DNA from: Panacagrimonas sp. | GTDB lineage: Bacteria; Pseudomonadota; Gammaproteobacteria; Nevskiales; Nevskiaceae | NCBI RefSeq assembly: GCF_020697055.1 | Contig: NZ_JAJFBP010000006.1 | Span: 1 to 64,000, forward strand | Reading direction: 5' to 3' | Length of the DNA stretch: 64,000 nt | Shown: piece by piece, positions 54,632 to 64,000 of the stretch | Layout of the letters: every line of letters starts with the position of its first letter | How positions within the stretch are numbered: the stretch's first letter is position 1 | Program-made: the position numbers and the translations under genes | The notes under the pieces: model-generated | Told to the model about the DNA's origin: nothing | Database searches by the model: none | Seen by the model: only the letters and a program-made list of their open reading frames with translations

Positions 54632-56434
54632 TCACTTCTTGCGATCCACACCGAGCACGGCCAGGAAGGCGTCCTGTGGAATCTCCACGGCGCCGACCTG
54701 TTTCATGCGCTTCTTACCTTCCTTCTGCTTCTCGAGGAGCTTGCGCTTGCGGCTCACGTCGCCGCCGTAGCACTTGGCCGTCACGTCCTTGCGCAGCGCC
54801 TTGACCGTCGTGCGCGCGATGATCTTGGCGCCGATGGCGGCCTGGATCGCGATGTCGAACTGCTGGCGGTGGATGACTTCCTGCATGCGTTCGCACAGGT
54901 CGCGACCGCGCGAATAGGAATTGTCGCGGTGGATGATGCTCGCCAGCGCGTCGACCTTGTCGCCATTGACCAGCACGTCGAGCCGCACCAGGTCCGCGGA
55001 CTGGAAGCGCGTGAACTCGTACTCGAAAGAGGCGTAACCGCGCGACACGCTCTTGAGCCGGTCGAAGAAATCGAGCACGACCTCGGCCAGCGGCATCTCG
55101 ACTTCCATCTGCACCTGCTGGCCCAGGTAGCGCAGGTTCTTCTGCAGGCCCCGCTTCTCCATGCACAGCTGCATCACCGGCCCGACGTAGTCGTGCGGCA
55201 TCAGGACGCGGGCCGTGATGATCGGCTCGCGCAGATCCTCGTATTCGGTGTTCTCGGGCAGCTCGGCCGGATTGTCGATGCGCACGACCTCGCCGTTGGC
55301 CAGCGCCACCTCGTACACCACCGAGGGCGCGGTCGTGATCAGGTTCAGGCCGTACTCGCGCTCCAGGCGCTCCTGCACGATCTCCATGTGCAGCATGCCG
55401 AGAAAACCGATGCGGAATCCGAAACCGAGCGCGGTCGAGTTTTCAGGCTCGAACTGCAGGGCCGAGTCGTTCAGGCGCAGCTTGGACAGCGAGTCGCGAA
55501 AATCCTCGAAATCGTCGGCGTCCACCGGAAACATGCCGGCGAACACGCGCGGTTGAATGACACGAAAACCCGGTAGCGGCGCCGTCGAAGGATTGCTCGA
55601 GAGCGTCAGCGTGTCGCCGACCGGCGCGCCGAAGATGTCCTTGATCCCCGCGATCAGGAATCCGACCTCACCGGTCTCGAGCCGGTCCTTGAACACGCGC
55701 TTGGGCGTGTGCACGCCGAGCATCGACACCTCGTGGTCCTTGCCGGTCGAGATGACGCGCACCTTCTGGCCTTTGGCGATCGAGCCGTTGATGACGCGCA
55801 CCAGCGAGACCACGCCCAGATAGTTGTCGAACCAGGAGTCGACGATCAGCGCCTGCAGCTTGCCGTTCGGATCGCCCTTGGGCGGCGGCAGCTTCTTGAC
55901 GACCGCCTCGAGCACCTCGTCCACGCCCATACCCGTCTTGGCCGAGATGCGCAACGCGTCGGTCGCCTCGATGCCGATGACCTGCTCGATCTCGTCGGCG
56001 ACGCGCTCGGGCTCGGCATTGTGAAGATCGATCTTGTTCAGGATCGGCAGCACCTCCAGGTGCATCTCCAGCGCGGTGTAGCAATTGGCCACCGACTGCG
56101 CCTCGACGCCCTGGCTCGCGTCGACCACCAGCAGCGCGCCTTCGCAGGCCTGCAGCGAGCGGCTTACCTCGTACGAGAAATCGACGTGGCCGGGCGTGTC
56201 CATCAGGTTCAGCTGATAGTTCTGACCATCGCGCGCCTTGTAGTCGAGCGACACGGCCTGCGCCTTGATGGTGATGCCACGCTCGCGCTCGATCGGATTG
56301 TTGTCGAGCACCTGGGATTGCATCTCCCGCTCCTCGAGCCCGCCGGTGAGCTGGATGAAGCGATCCGCCAGCGTCGATTTGCCGTGGTCGATGTGGGCGA
56401 TGATGCAGAAGTTGCGGATGTTCGCCAGCGTCAT
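54632..56434 (-). CDS. lepA: Elongation factor 4 (LepA)
   Basis: Ribosome-associated GTPase that can back-translocate ribosomes and aids 30S biogenesis. The 600 residues from ATG 56434 ([20 protein letters not shown]) have [28 protein letters not shown]-like domains II, III and V, and the LepA-specific C terminus ([20 protein letters not shown]). An AGTATA on the plus strand at 56473-56478 (TATACT on the minus) could be its -10 box. Confidence 0.97.
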   Translation of the reverse strand: MTLANIRNFCIIAHIDHGKSTLADRFIQLTGGLEEREMQSQVLDNNPIERERGITIKAQAVSLDYKARDGQNYQLNLMDTPGHVDFSYEVSRSLQACEGALLVVDASQGVEAQSVANCYTALEMHLEVLPILNKIDLHNAEPERVADEIEQVIGIEATDALRISAKTGMGVDEVLEAVVKKLPPPKGDPNGKLQALIVDSWFDNYLGVVSLVRVINGSIAKGQKVRVISTGKDHEVSMLGVHTPKRVFKDRLETGEVGFLIAGIKDIFGAPVGDTLTLSSNPSTAPLPGFRVIQPRVFAGMFPVDADDFEDFRDSLSKLRLNDSALQFEPENSTALGFGFRIGFLGMLHMEIVQERLEREYGLNLITTAPSVVYEVALANGEVVRIDNPAELPENTEYEDLREPIITARVLMPHDYVGPVMQLCMEKRGLQKNLRYLGQQVQMEVEMPLAEVVLDFFDRLKSVSRGYASFEYEFTRFQSADLVRLDVLVNGDKVDALASIIHRDNSYSRGRDLCERMQEVIHRQQFDIAIQAAIGAKIIARTTVKALRKDVTAKCYGGDVSRKRKLLEKQKEGKKRMKQVGAVEIPQDAFLAVLGVDRKK

Positions 56435-56512
56435 GGCGGCCAGGCAGAAAAATGCGGGCGAAAAGGTCGCGGAGTATAGCGGGCGCGCCCACCCTGGCTG
56501 TAGCGGCCGATC

Positions 56513-56536
56513 CTCCGGCCCACGATCGGGCCGGAG
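56513..56536. other. Hairpin after the H1-like gene
   Basis: A perfect 9-bp stem CTCCGGCCC / GGGCCGGAG with a 6-base loop, 14 bases beyond the stop of the basic protein gene and upstream of lepA. No T run. Confidence 0.4.
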
Positions 56537-56549
56537 GTTGGCGATGGTG

Positions 56550-56858
56550 TCAGCGTCGGCGCCGGACCGCGGTCTTCTTGGCGGCCTTTCGCGCCGGCGC
56601 CTTTTTCTTGGCGGGCGCGCGTTTTCTCGGCGCACCGGCGACCACGCGCTCGAGCGCGCCCAGGCGGGTGTCGAGCGACTTGCGCAGCGCCCGCACCAGT
56701 TTGAGCAGCTCGGCCCGCTGCGATGCCGAGCCGTTGCCGAGCCGGTCACTGAGCTTCTTGAACAGCCGATCGAGGTCGTTGACGACGCCGCCGAACACCG
56801 CCTTCGCCCGATCGGCGATCTCGCGCGGCATACCGTCCAGCTTCATTTTCGCAGCCAT
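56550..56858 (-). CDS. Small protein with histone H1-like basic tail
   Basis: A 102-residue protein from ATG 56858, with AGGGAG about eight bases upstream. The first 75 residues are helical ([40 protein letters not shown]). The last 25 are almost only Ala, Lys, Arg and Pro ([20 protein letters not shown]), as in bacterial H1-like DNA-binding tails and some phasin-like proteins. A nucleoid or polyhydroxyalkanoate-granule role is possible; neither is shown by the sequence. Confidence 0.75.
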   Translation of the reverse strand: MAAKMKLDGMPREIADRAKAVFGGVVNDLDRLFKKLSDRLGNGSASQRAELLKLVRALRKSLDTRLGALERVVAGAPRKRAPAKKKAPARKAAKKTAVRRRR

Positions 56859-56944
56859 GCGCCTGTCTCCCTGCCCGAGCGCCCGAAGCGGACGCGGCTC
56901 CATCCTAGGCAGCGCAGGCGATCGCCACAAACGTCACGGCCGGG

Positions 56945-57217
56945 TCAGCGGCCACGGCGCACGTCGCCGAGCCAGGTCTCGAAAGACGCTGCGTCGAATC
57001 GGCCCTCGCACACCACCTCGCTCCAATCATCGAGCAGGACCGGGATGCGCAGACCGTAGCGACGCTGCCAGTCGGCGTTCGAATCGACGTCGACCTGATC
57101 GAGGTGGATCGAGGTGAAGTCCGGATGCGCGACCAGTTCGGCCTCGAATTCCTCGCACAACCCGCATTCGGGACGACCCATCAGCAGCAGGCGCAGCGGT
57201 CCGGTCGAGTCCATCAC
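56945..57217 (-). CDS. Glutaredoxin-like protein (DUF836 family)
   Basis: A 90-residue thioredoxin-fold protein with the CxxC motif CGLC in LLLMGRPECGLCEEFEAEL and the cis-Pro in RYGLRIPVLLDD. A thiol-disulfide or regulatory redox role is expected. The gene lies 19 bases downstream of mucD, a conserved position in this lineage between mucD and lepA. Confidence 0.88.
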   Translation of the reverse strand: MMDSTGPLRLLLMGRPECGLCEEFEAELVAHPDFTSIHLDQVDVDSNADWQRRYGLRIPVLLDDWSEVVCEGRFDAASFETWLGDVRRGR

Positions 57218-57236
57218 CAGTTCCTGGCCAGTCTGG

Positions 57237-58733
57237 CTAGCCGCCCGGCATCGACCCGGGCAGCCCGCGATCGGTGGCGGGCACGTCCAGCGGCAGGAAC
57301 GACGGCGCGCCGTTGCGGCTCACCAGGATCGGCACCGTGGTTCCGGGCGTGAGCCGCCCGACGATTTCGGCGAACCGTGCGGGTGAGTCAACCTCCTGAC
57401 CCGCCAACGACAGCACGACGTCGCCCGGACGGATGCCCGCGGCCACCGCGGGACCTCCGCTGACCTGCTCGACACGAACGCCGCCGGACAGGACCCGCAG
57501 CGCGCGCCGCTGGTCATCGGTCAACGAACTCACCACCAGGCCCAGTGGTGCATCGCGCGGCGGCTCGGCACGCGGCGGCGGCACCTGCGCCACCTCCGGA
57601 TCGGCCTCGGTGTCGCGCTCGTCCAGCACCCCGATCTCGACCTTGAACTCGATGGGCTTGCCGTCGCGTATCACGTTGAGCGAGATCAGCTGTCCCGGAT
57701 CGACGCTACCCACCAGCGGCGGCAGGCTGCCCGAGGTCGGCAACGTTTCGCCGTTGAACGACAGGATCACGTCGCCCGGCTTGATCCCGGATTCTTCGGC
57801 CGGACTGTCCGGCATCACGCGCGAGACCAGCGCACCTTCCGGCCGCTCCATGCCGAAGGACTGCGCCAGATTGCGATCGACTTCCTGCACCACCACGCCG
57901 AGCCAGCCGCGCGTGACCTTGCCCGTGTCGCGCAACTGCCGCGCGACCTTGGTGGCGACGTCGATCGGGATCGAGAAGCTGACGCCCTGGAAGCTGCCGG
58001 ATTGCGAATAGATCTGCGAGTTGATGCCGACCACTTCGCCGTCCAGATTGAACAGCGGGCCGCCGGAGTTCCCGGGATTGATCGCGACGTCGGTCTGGAT
58101 GAACGGAACGTACTGCTCGGACTGCAGGTTGCGCCCCTTGGCCGAGACGATCCCCGCCGTGACCGAGTAATCGAAGGTGAACGGCGAACCGATCGCGAAC
58201 ACCCACTGTCCGGGCCTGAGCTTGCGCGAGTCGCCGATCTTGACCGCCTGCAGGCCCTTGGCCTCGACCTTGAGCAGTGCCAGGTCGGTGGAGCGGTCGG
58301 TTCCGACGATCTTGGCCGTCAGCTGACGCCGGTCCATCAGGCGCACGATCACTTCGCGCGCGCCCTGCACGACGTGGAAGTTGGTCAGGACGTAGCCGTC
58401 CTCCCACAGGATGAATCCCGATCCCAATGGCTCGGCTTGGGGCACGTCGGGCGAGCTTTCGGACTCGCCCTCCTCCGCGCGACCCGGCGGCGCGTGCTCC
58501 TCGAGGAACCGGCGAAACCATTCCGGGCTCTGGTCGTCACCGGCCTCGGGCGACAGGCTGGAGACTTCCTCCTCGCCCGCCACCGTGCTGATGTTGACCA
58601 CCGACGGGCTGTTCTGCTCCACCAGGTCGGAGAAGTCCGGGAAACCGCGATCGGCGCGGGAACAACCGACAAGGGCGCTCACGGTCGTGGCGAACAAGGC
58701 CAGCGCACAGGCGGACGAACGCAGTCCGGGCAT
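57237..58733 (-). CDS. mucD: Periplasmic serine protease DegP/MucD family, lipoprotein form
   Basis: HtrA-type protease and chaperone for misfolded envelope proteins. The 498 residues begin with a signal ending LVGCSRA, a lipobox, so Cys24 is probably lipid-modified. The catalytic triad is His120 (LTNFHVV), Asp150 (TDLALLKV) and Ser223 (GNSGGP), followed by two PDZ domains (about 290-385 and 395-490). An acidic insertion lies near residues 55-100. It is in the rpoE regulon cluster after mucB. Confidence 0.96.
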   Translation of the reverse strand: MPGLRSSACALALFATTVSALVGCSRADRGFPDFSDLVEQNSPSVVNISTVAGEEEVSSLSPEAGDDQSPEWFRRFLEEHAPPGRAEEGESESSPDVPQAEPLGSGFILWEDGYVLTNFHVVQGAREVIVRLMDRRQLTAKIVGTDRSTDLALLKVEAKGLQAVKIGDSRKLRPGQWVFAIGSPFTFDYSVTAGIVSAKGRNLQSEQYVPFIQTDVAINPGNSGGPLFNLDGEVVGINSQIYSQSGSFQGVSFSIPIDVATKVARQLRDTGKVTRGWLGVVVQEVDRNLAQSFGMERPEGALVSRVMPDSPAEESGIKPGDVILSFNGETLPTSGSLPPLVGSVDPGQLISLNVIRDGKPIEFKVEIGVLDERDTEADPEVAQVPPPRAEPPRDAPLGLVVSSLTDDQRRALRVLSGGVRVEQVSGGPAVAAGIRPGDVVLSLAGQEVDSPARFAEIVGRLTPGTTVPILVSRNGAPSFLPLDVPATDRGLPGSMPGG

Positions 58734-58822
58734 GGTCGGAGATTCCGGGGAGATATCGGGGGGCGGGTCCGCGCGATTCTAGCGAATCGCTCCTGCCGGC
58801 CCGCGAAGGGCCTGACCCCGCC

Positions 58823-59866
58823 TCAGCGAGGCGGTGTCGCCGACGCGGCGCTGGTGGGCGCGAACGCGCTGTCGATGTTGTCCCCGATCATCTGCACGGT
58901 GCGGCGCGGTGCCTCGCCCACCACCGTGATCTGCACCTGGCCGACCGAGCGACTGTAGGCGTTGAGCGGACCCATCCGATCGATGCGCTGCGCCGCGGCG
59001 GCGGCAGCCGCTTCGGGCGAGCGTCGCAGCACGCGATAGACCGACACCGCGCTCAGGCCATCCGACAGCAGCAGATGCTCGCGTATGCCCGCCGGTGAAG
59101 CCTGGAGATCCCGCTTCACCACGCGAAAGCCCGGCGGCAGTTTGCTGAACTGCACCGGCGCCGCATCGGGGCCCTCATCGGTGACGGGTTCGCGCTCATG
59201 TGCCTGCGCGATCGCATCGGCCGCGGCCGCGGTCGATTCGCGCGCCTGTGCTGCAGGCACGTCGGCGGCGAAGGCCGACTCGGGAATGCTGGAGGGAAAG
59301 CGCACTTCGGTGAAGAACATCTGCTCGAGCAGCCGGCCATCCGGTGCCACCAGGCTCAGCTTGAGCGGCACGCGCGATTCGGCATCGGCCCAGAGCTCGT
59401 ATCCGTAGCGAAACTCGTCGCGCGGCGCGATCGCGATCCCGCGGCAGTTGCGTCCGGCGATGCGCGACTTGCCCAGCTCGCGAAGCTCGTAGACCGCCGC
59501 GATCTGGTCAAGGCGTTCACGCGACAGCGGCTTGAACAGGCTCTTGGGCGTCGTCGGGCGGTTGGCCGTCGTCAACCGCTGATCCTTGGGTAGAAGGCAG
59601 GTGACCTTGTTGTTCTGCTTGAGCACCTCGCGGACTTCGCCGGTCATCGACTGGACCCGCTCGCGCTCCGAGCCGTCCTGGAAGCGATGCGTGACGCGGA
59701 ACGTCTCCAGGATGTCGTCGCCGCGATAAACCAGCACGCCTTCGTAATTGGACATGCGGGCGGCCTGGCTCATCTGTACGAGCCAATCGCCGGCGTCGTC
59801 GCTAGCCCGTGCTCCCGAGGCCAGTACCAGCCCGGCCGCGAGAACCGCGAGACGCGCTCGGTTCAA
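58823..59866 (-). CDS. rseB: Sigma-E regulatory protein MucB/RseB
   Basis: Periplasmic sensor that binds the anti-sigma factor RseA and shields it from proteolysis until lipoproteins or LPS intermediates accumulate. The 347 residues start with a signal peptide (LAVLAAGLVLASGARASD). They then have MSNYEGVLVYRGDDILETF, a lipoprotein-carrier-like fold (about 30-215), and a C-terminal domain (FSKLPPGFRVVKRDLQASPA). The ATG overlaps the rseA stop by four bases. Confidence 0.92.
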   Translation of the reverse strand: MNRARLAVLAAGLVLASGARASDDAGDWLVQMSQAARMSNYEGVLVYRGDDILETFRVTHRFQDGSERERVQSMTGEVREVLKQNNKVTCLLPKDQRLTTANRPTTPKSLFKPLSRERLDQIAAVYELRELGKSRIAGRNCRGIAIAPRDEFRYGYELWADAESRVPLKLSLVAPDGRLLEQMFFTEVRFPSSIPESAFAADVPAAQARESTAAAADAIAQAHEREPVTDEGPDAAPVQFSKLPPGFRVVKRDLQASPAGIREHLLLSDGLSAVSVYRVLRRSPEAAAAAAAQRIDRMGPLNAYSRSVGQVQITVVGEAPRRTVQMIGDNIDSAFAPTSAASATPPR

Positions 59867-60489
59867 GGCTGTTCGTCCGTCTGCGACCGGTATTCGGCCG
59901 TGTGCGCGGCAAAGCGCGCGTATCGCAGGGTCCCACCCACACCTTCATCGGCGACGGCGTTGCTGTGATCCATCAGGTACTCGCGCAGCATCTGGGCGTG
60001 CGCGTTCTCGACGTCGCTGGCGCCGACCGTGCGCAGGTTGGGATCCGCCGGCCCCATCGTGGCGATGCTCGCGGTTCCCAGGCCGACGCCGGGTTCGGCC
60101 ACACCACCGCGCTGTGGCTGCAGGTACATCACCGCCGCCGCACCGACCGAAGCCGCCGCGGCGAAACCCACCGCCGGCTTCCAGAACGAGGCAACGCGCG
60201 GACGTCGGGCGACGGCCCGGCCGGCGCGATGCACGGCCAGGTCGACCACCTTGGCATCGGCCGCGGCCGGCGCCGCGTCCAGGCTCGACATCACATCGGC
60301 GCAGATGCAGCGCTGTTGGCCACCGATGCGCGTTCCCGCGCGGGCCTCGCGGGCCATGCAGAGGCGGCTCCACTGTTCGCCCATGGTGGGAGAACGCTCC
60401 AGCTCGTCCAGCAGGCGATCCAGCTCGGGGCCGGTACATTCGCCATCCAGAAGGGCGGAAAGAGATTCCTGTGGCATCGGTTGCACCAT
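59863..60489 (-). CDS. rseA: Anti-sigma-E factor RseA
   Basis: Inner-membrane anti-sigma factor holding RpoE. The 208 residues (ATG 60489; ATG 60477 possible) have an N-terminal sigma-binding domain (ESLSALLDGECTGPELDRLL), a helix AVGFAAAASVGAAAVMYL, and a periplasmic tail with MLREYLMDHSN. No Shine-Dalgarno sequence is clear at either start. The gene lies between rpoE and rseB, as expected. Confidence 0.88.
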   Translation of the reverse strand: MVQPMPQESLSALLDGECTGPELDRLLDELERSPTMGEQWSRLCMAREARAGTRIGGQQRCICADVMSSLDAAPAAADAKVVDLAVHRAGRAVARRPRVASFWKPAVGFAAAASVGAAAVMYLQPQRGGVAEPGVGLGTASIATMGPADPNLRTVGASDVENAHAQMLREYLMDHSNAVADEGVGGTLRYARFAAHTAEYRSQTDEQP

Positions 60490-60585
60490 GGGGTCAGTCG
60501 TACGATTTCGCACGCGCACACCAGCTAAACCGCAGCTTAACGGGAAAGTTCCCGGCGGACGACGAAAGGAGTGGCACCGGTCGCG

Positions 60586-61170
60586 TCATTCGATGAGCGG
60601 TTTGAGCACGATATCGATCGCTTCGCGCGCCCGAAAGATTCGCGATCGCACGGTGCCGATCGGGCAGTCCATCACCTCGGCGATCTCTTCATAGGAGAGG
60701 CCTTCGAGTTCCCGGAGCGTGATCGCCTGGCGCAGATCGGGCGGCAGCTTGGCGATCGTCTCGGTCACTTTCTGCTTGATCTCCTCGGACAGCAGCAACG
60801 CTTCGGGGGTATCGACATCGCTCATCTGCTCGGTGTGCCCGAACTGCTCGGCGTCTTCGACGTCGATGTCCTGGTTGCTCGGCCGGCGCCCGCGCGCCAC
60901 CAGGTGGTTCTTGGCGGTGTTGATGCCGATCCGGTAGAGCCAGGTGTAGAAGGCGCTCTGCCCACGAAAGCCGTTCAGCGCACGCCAGGCCTTGATGAAC
61001 GTCTCCTGCGCGACGTCGGGCGCGTCGGCGTCGCCGACGAGGCGGCTGACCAGCTGCACGATCTTGTACTGGTACTTGCGCACCAGCAGTTCGAACGCCC
61101 GGCGATCGCCCGATTGGGCTCGCTCGACGAGCTGCTCGTCCACTCCCGGACTGGGACCCTCTTCGCTCAT
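60586..61170 (-). CDS. rpoE: RNA polymerase sigma factor RpoE
   Basis: Extracytoplasmic-function sigma factor for envelope stress. The 194 residues have region 2 ([57 protein letters not shown]) and region 4 ([40 protein letters not shown]). It heads the rpoE-rseA-rseB-mucD cluster and diverges from nadB. The gap upstream holds a GGAACC-16-GTCGAT sequence that might be an autoregulated promoter. Confidence 0.96.
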   Translation of the reverse strand: MSEEGPSPGVDEQLVERAQSGDRRAFELLVRKYQYKIVQLVSRLVGDADAPDVAQETFIKAWRALNGFRGQSAFYTWLYRIGINTAKNHLVARGRRPSNQDIDVEDAEQFGHTEQMSDVDTPEALLLSEEIKQKVTETIAKLPPDLRQAITLRELEGLSYEEIAEVMDCPIGTVRSRIFRAREAIDIVLKPLIE

Positions 61171-61302
61171 CGCTTCCCCGCAGAAGCCAGCCGACGAGCG
61201 ATCGCGGTCCGGACCGACGATCGGCCCAGACGGCTCGTACTGGATGTCGTCGCGCGTCCGACGATGGACTCGTCAGCGCCGACGATGGGTTGTTGTTGGC
61301 TC

Positions 61303-61330
61303 ATCGACCCGGATACGGTGGAACGGTTCC
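61303..61330 (-). promoter_or_regulatory. Candidate RpoE-type promoter for rpoE
   Basis: Minus strand reads GGAACC (61330-61325), 16 bases, GTCGAT (61308-61303), similar to the ECF consensus GGAACTT-16-GTC. The start codon of rpoE is about 130 bases further on. Only a partial match. Confidence 0.3.
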
Positions 61331-61338
61331 CTGGTCCC

Positions 61339-61360
61339 CGTCGGGTCCGGGGACCCGACG
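61339..61360. other. Hairpin in the nadB upstream region
   Basis: A perfect 10-bp inverted repeat CGTCGGGTCC / GGACCCGACG with a 2-base spacer, about 55 bases before the nadB start. It could be an operator or mRNA stem. A CATAAT at 61378-61383 might be a -10 box. Confidence 0.4.
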
Positions 61361-61414
61361 CTCCCGTGTTCCGCGTTCATAATCGCGGTCAGTCTATCAA
61401 GCAGGACCCTGGGG

Positions 61415-63010
61415 ATGACCTCCGATGTACTGATTCTGGGCAGCGGTGCCGCTGGCCTGACGCTGGCGCTGCGCCTGGCCCAGGCCGGCAAGGACGTCAC
61501 CGTGGTGTCCAAGACCCGTCTGGAATCGGGGTCGACGTTGTGGGCGCAGGGCGGCATTTCGGCCGTGCTGGACGCCGGCGACACCCTCGAAGCGCACGTT
61601 CGCGACACGCTGGTGGCCGGTGGCGGGCTGTGCGACGAGCGCGCCGTCCGCTTCACCGTCGAGCGCGGGCCGGACGCGATCCGCTGGCTGGTGGCCCAAG
61701 GCGTGTCCTTCACGCGCGACGACGACGATCCCAGCGGCTCGCGCCTACACCTGACCCGCGAGGGCGGGCACAGCCATCGGCGCGTCGTGCACGCCGCCGA
61801 CTCCACCGGTCGCGCGGTCGAAACCACGCTCGCCTCGCTGGCCGCCAACCACCCGAACATCCGCATCCGCGAACGCGCGGTCGCCGTCGACCTGATCGTG
61901 GATCGCGCGCGACGCCGGGTGCAGGGCGTGTACCTGTACGACCGCGCGAGCAAGGAGGTCGAGGCGGTGCCCGCCAAGGTCGTGGCCTTGTGCACGGGTG
62001 GCGCCAACCAGGTGTACCTGTACTCGTCGAATCCGTACGGCGCCTCGGGTGACGGCATCGCCATGGCGTGGCGCGCCGGATGCCGCGTCGCGAACATGGA
62101 ATTCATGCAGTTCCATCCGACCTGCCTGTACCACAAGGACTCGCGCAACTTCCTGATCACCGAAGCGCTGCGCGGCGAAGGCGGCTACCTGCGATTGCCG
62201 GGCGACAACGGCGCGCCCGGCGAGCGCTTCATGCTGCGCTTCGACGACCGCGCGGAACTGGCGCCGCGCGACATCGTCGCGCGGGCAATCGACCACGAGA
62301 TGAAGCGACTGGGCCTGCGCCACGTGCTGCTGGACGTCACGCACCTGCCGGCGGAGCTGATCAAGAGCCACTTCCCGGGCATCTACGCGCACTGCCTGGA
62401 ACTGGGCATCAACATCACCAAGGAGCCGATCCCGGTGGTGCCGTCGGCGCACTTCACCTGCGGCGGCGTCGTCACCGATTTCCGCGCGCGCACCGACGTC
62501 GACAATCTCTACGCGATAGGAGAAGTCGCCTGCACCGGCCTGCACGGCGCCAACCGCCTGGCGTCGAACTCGCTGCTCGAGTGCCTGGTGTTCGCCACGG
62601 CGGCCGCGCACGACATCCTCGAGCGTCTCGACAAGCTGGCGGCGCCGCCGGCGCTCGAGCCCTGGGACGCCTCGCGCGTGCGCGACTCCGACGAGGACGT
62701 CGTCGTCTCGCACAACTGGCTCGAGCTGCGCACGTTCATGTGGGACTACGTGGGCATCGTGCGAACCACCAAGCGCCTCGAGCGCGCGCTCAATCGCGTC
62801 GAGCTGCTCAAGCGCGAGATCCAGGACTACTACGGCAACTACCGCGTCAGCCACCACCTGATCGAGCTGCGCAACCTCGTGGTGTGCGCCGAGCTGATCG
62901 TGCGATCGGCGCTCGCACGCAAGGAGAGCCGCGGGCTGCACTACACGCTCGACCACCTCAACAAGAGCGAGACGACCGAACCGACGATCCTACCGGGGCG
63001 CACCGCATAG
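61415..63010 (+). CDS. nadB: L-aspartate oxidase
   Basis: Flavoenzyme that oxidises aspartate to iminoaspartate in NAD synthesis. The 531 residues from ATG 61415 have the FAD motif [68 protein letters not shown] and [19 protein letters not shown]. Length is normal. Partner nadA and nadC are not in the window. The adjacent promoter region is shared with rpoE. Confidence 0.97.
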   Translation: MTSDVLILGSGAAGLTLALRLAQAGKDVTVVSKTRLESGSTLWAQGGISAVLDAGDTLEAHVRDTLVAGGGLCDERAVRFTVERGPDAIRWLVAQGVSFTRDDDDPSGSRLHLTREGGHSHRRVVHAADSTGRAVETTLASLAANHPNIRIRERAVAVDLIVDRARRRVQGVYLYDRASKEVEAVPAKVVALCTGGANQVYLYSSNPYGASGDGIAMAWRAGCRVANMEFMQFHPTCLYHKDSRNFLITEALRGEGGYLRLPGDNGAPGERFMLRFDDRAELAPRDIVARAIDHEMKRLGLRHVLLDVTHLPAELIKSHFPGIYAHCLELGINITKEPIPVVPSAHFTCGGVVTDFRARTDVDNLYAIGEVACTGLHGANRLASNSLLECLVFATAAAHDILERLDKLAAPPALEPWDASRVRDSDEDVVVSHNWLELRTFMWDYVGIVRTTKRLERALNRVELLKREIQDYYGNYRVSHHLIELRNLVVCAELIVRSALARKESRGLHYTLDHLNKSETTEPTILPGRTA

Positions 63011-63054
63011 GGCGGGATGCGCGTCCGGCTACGCCGGACGCTGTTTCGCCCTAT
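63007..63054. terminator. Double hairpin over the converging nadB and ogt stops
   Basis: Outer arms ATAGGGCG (63007-63014) and CGCCCTAT (63047-63054) enclose a perfect 9-bp hairpin GCGTCCGGC / GCCGGACGC (63021-63041, loop TAC). The structure covers both stop codons and probably ends both transcripts, although it has no long T run. Confidence 0.6.
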
Positions 63055-63548
63055 AGCAGCGTGCGCTGGCTCGCCTCGTGCGCGAGCAGCCAGCGCTTGC
63101 GATCGATCCCCCCGCCGTACCCCGTGAGCGCGCCGCTGGCGCCGATCACGCGATGGCAGGGCACGATGATCGACACCGGGTTCTGCCCGTTGGCCGCACC
63201 CACCGCGCGCGGCGCATCCGGCGCACCGATGCGACGCGCCTGCTCGCCGTAGCTGCGCGTCTGGCCGAACGGAATCTCGATCAGCGCGTCCCAGACCTGG
63301 CGCTGGAACGCGGTGCCGTGCAGGCGCACGTGCAGATCGAAGACCTGGCGCGTTCCGGCAAAGTACTCGTCGAGCTGCCTGCGGGCTTCGGGCAGCGCCG
63401 CATCGTCACGCGGTCCGATCTCGACCCGCGGCAGCCAGCCGCGTTCGATGTTCATGTACAGGCCGCACAGCGCGTCGTCCTCGGCGATCAGCAACAGCTG
63501 ACCGATCGGACTGGGCATGCGCAGGTGCCGCCGTGCCGATGCGGTCAT
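63051..63548 (-). CDS. ogt: Methylated-DNA-protein cysteine methyltransferase
   Basis: Suicide repair enzyme that takes alkyl groups from O6-alkylguanine onto a Cys. The 165 residues contain the active site PVSIIVPCHRVIGASGALTG, preceded by FQRQVWDALIEIPFGQTRSY. The start is ATG 63548, which has GGGAGG six bases upstream; an ATG at 63554 sits directly on that sequence and so is less likely. It lies just downstream of the glycosylase gene, whose stop is at 63551, forming an alkylation-repair operon. Confidence 0.93.
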   Translation of the reverse strand: MTASARRHLRMPSPIGQLLLIAEDDALCGLYMNIERGWLPRVEIGPRDDAALPEARRQLDEYFAGTRQVFDLHVRLHGTAFQRQVWDALIEIPFGQTRSYGEQARRIGAPDAPRAVGAANGQNPVSIIVPCHRVIGASGALTGYGGGIDRKRWLLAHEASQRTLL

Positions 63549-63550
63549 GC

Positions 63551-64000
63551 TCATCCTCCCGCGAAGGCCAGCGAACGCCACAGGTGCAGCGCACCGTACG
63601 CCCGCCAGGGTCGCCAGCCCTCGGCCGCCTGCTGCGCGTGGGCGGGCCGGACGACGTCCAGCGCCTTCATCACGCCGTAGTCCGACGACGGGAACGCATC
63701 CGGATCGCGTAGCGCGCGCATCGCCACGTACTGCGCGGTCCACGGGCCGATGCCGGGAATCTCGAGCAGGCGTTCCAGCGCGGTTTCGATCCGGGTCCCG
63801 CCGTCCAGATCGAGCGTGCCACCGGCGACCGCACGCGCGAGGTCGGATACGGTCTGCGCACGACGCTGCGTGAGCCCCAGGTCGATCAGCTGCTGCACCG
63901 GCGCCTCGGCCACACGCGCGGCCTGCGGTGCGAAGTACATCAGCGCCGGATGGGGCGTCTGCGCCGCGTCACCGAACGCGCGCGCGAAGCGGCCGAACAG
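63551..64000 (-). CDS. AlkA-type DNA-3-methyladenine glycosylase, C-terminal part (5' end outside window)
   Basis: The last 149 residues of an HhH-GPD base-excision glycosylase: LFGRFARAF, LGLTQRRAQTVSDLARAVAG, the helix-hairpin-helix IPGIGPWTAQYVAMRALRDP and the following catalytic Asp region in DAFPSSDYGV. The remaining part lies beyond the window, so whether it is a stand-alone AlkA or an Ada-AlkA fusion cannot be told. It precedes ogt, which also repairs alkylated bases. Confidence 0.88.
   Translation of the reverse strand: MFGRFARAFGDAAQTPHPALMYFAPQAARVAEAPVQQLIDLGLTQRRAQTVSDLARAVAGGTLDLDGGTRIETALERLLEIPGIGPWTAQYVAMRALRDPDAFPSSDYGVMKALDVVRPAHAQQAAEGWRPWRAYGALHLWRSLAFAGG

Overview
The window is a high-GC, densely packed chromosomal segment from a gammaproteobacterium, most likely of the order Lysobacterales (Xanthomonadales: Lysobacter, Luteimonas, Xanthomonas and relatives). 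Support for this is the order rpoE-rseA-mucB-mucD-DUF836-lepA-lepB-DUF4845-rnc-era-recO, lineage-typical small proteins, and several families of heptad/octad inverted-repeat elements between genes. No phage, IS transposase, tRNA, rRNA or CRISPR array was seen. The assignment rests on gene content and order only.

Left region (1-14.7 kb): after the tail of an EAL protein and a bidirectional terminator comes a minus-strand chemosensory cluster. In transcription order it holds a STAS protein, cheY, a degenerate HD-type protein, a REC-EAL phosphodiesterase, cheA, cheW, a two-TM small protein, a soluble PAS-rich MCP, a GGDEF diguanylate cyclase, a newly noticed 52-residue gene, cheR, cheD, cheB and a membrane MCP. 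It has no cheZ and no flagellar genes, and it carries both c-di-GMP synthesis and breakdown. Three of its products (MCP, CheD, cyclase) end in the same tetrapeptide VELF, and four of its genes are preceded by one shared 15-nt motif.

Middle region (14.8-34.8 kb): a glutamate-synthase-like flavoprotein, then divergently pdxJ-acpS. Next is a long minus-strand run gltX - DoxX-like - thrS - multi-PAS histidine kinase - LytM peptidase - DUF1499, several with 4-nt stop/start overlaps. A two-domain 6-carboxytetrahydropterin-synthase-like gene and hisI follow. Then come comEC with lolD and a single LolC/E-type permease, an Hpt protein, a secreted small protein, an agmatine-deiminase-like enzyme and radA.

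Region 34.8-50.4 kb: a nested inverted-repeat element precedes a phospho-signalling module (CHASE2 Ser/Thr kinase, PP2C phosphatase, double FHA protein). After it lie cysM, a PolB-type exonuclease overlapping rlmD, a CYTH protein overlapping an L,D-transpeptidase, and an overlapping salvage operon (nagZ, a phosphoribosyltransferase, a methylthioinosine/methylthioadenosine phosphorylase). On the minus strand are a GspA/GspB-type pair and a GNAT protein overlapping astB.

Right region (50.4-64 kb): a leader with a strong internal terminator precedes a small membrane protein. Then comes the envelope-stress and housekeeping block read leftward: rpoE, rseA, mucB, mucD, a glutaredoxin-like protein, an H1-like basic protein, lepA, lepB, DUF4845, rnc, era, recO. 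nadB diverges from rpoE. The window ends in an O6-methylguanine methyltransferase overlapping an AlkA-type glycosylase that runs off the edge. rnc appears to lack any ATG/GTG/TTG start and probably begins at an AUU codon behind a good Shine-Dalgarno sequence.
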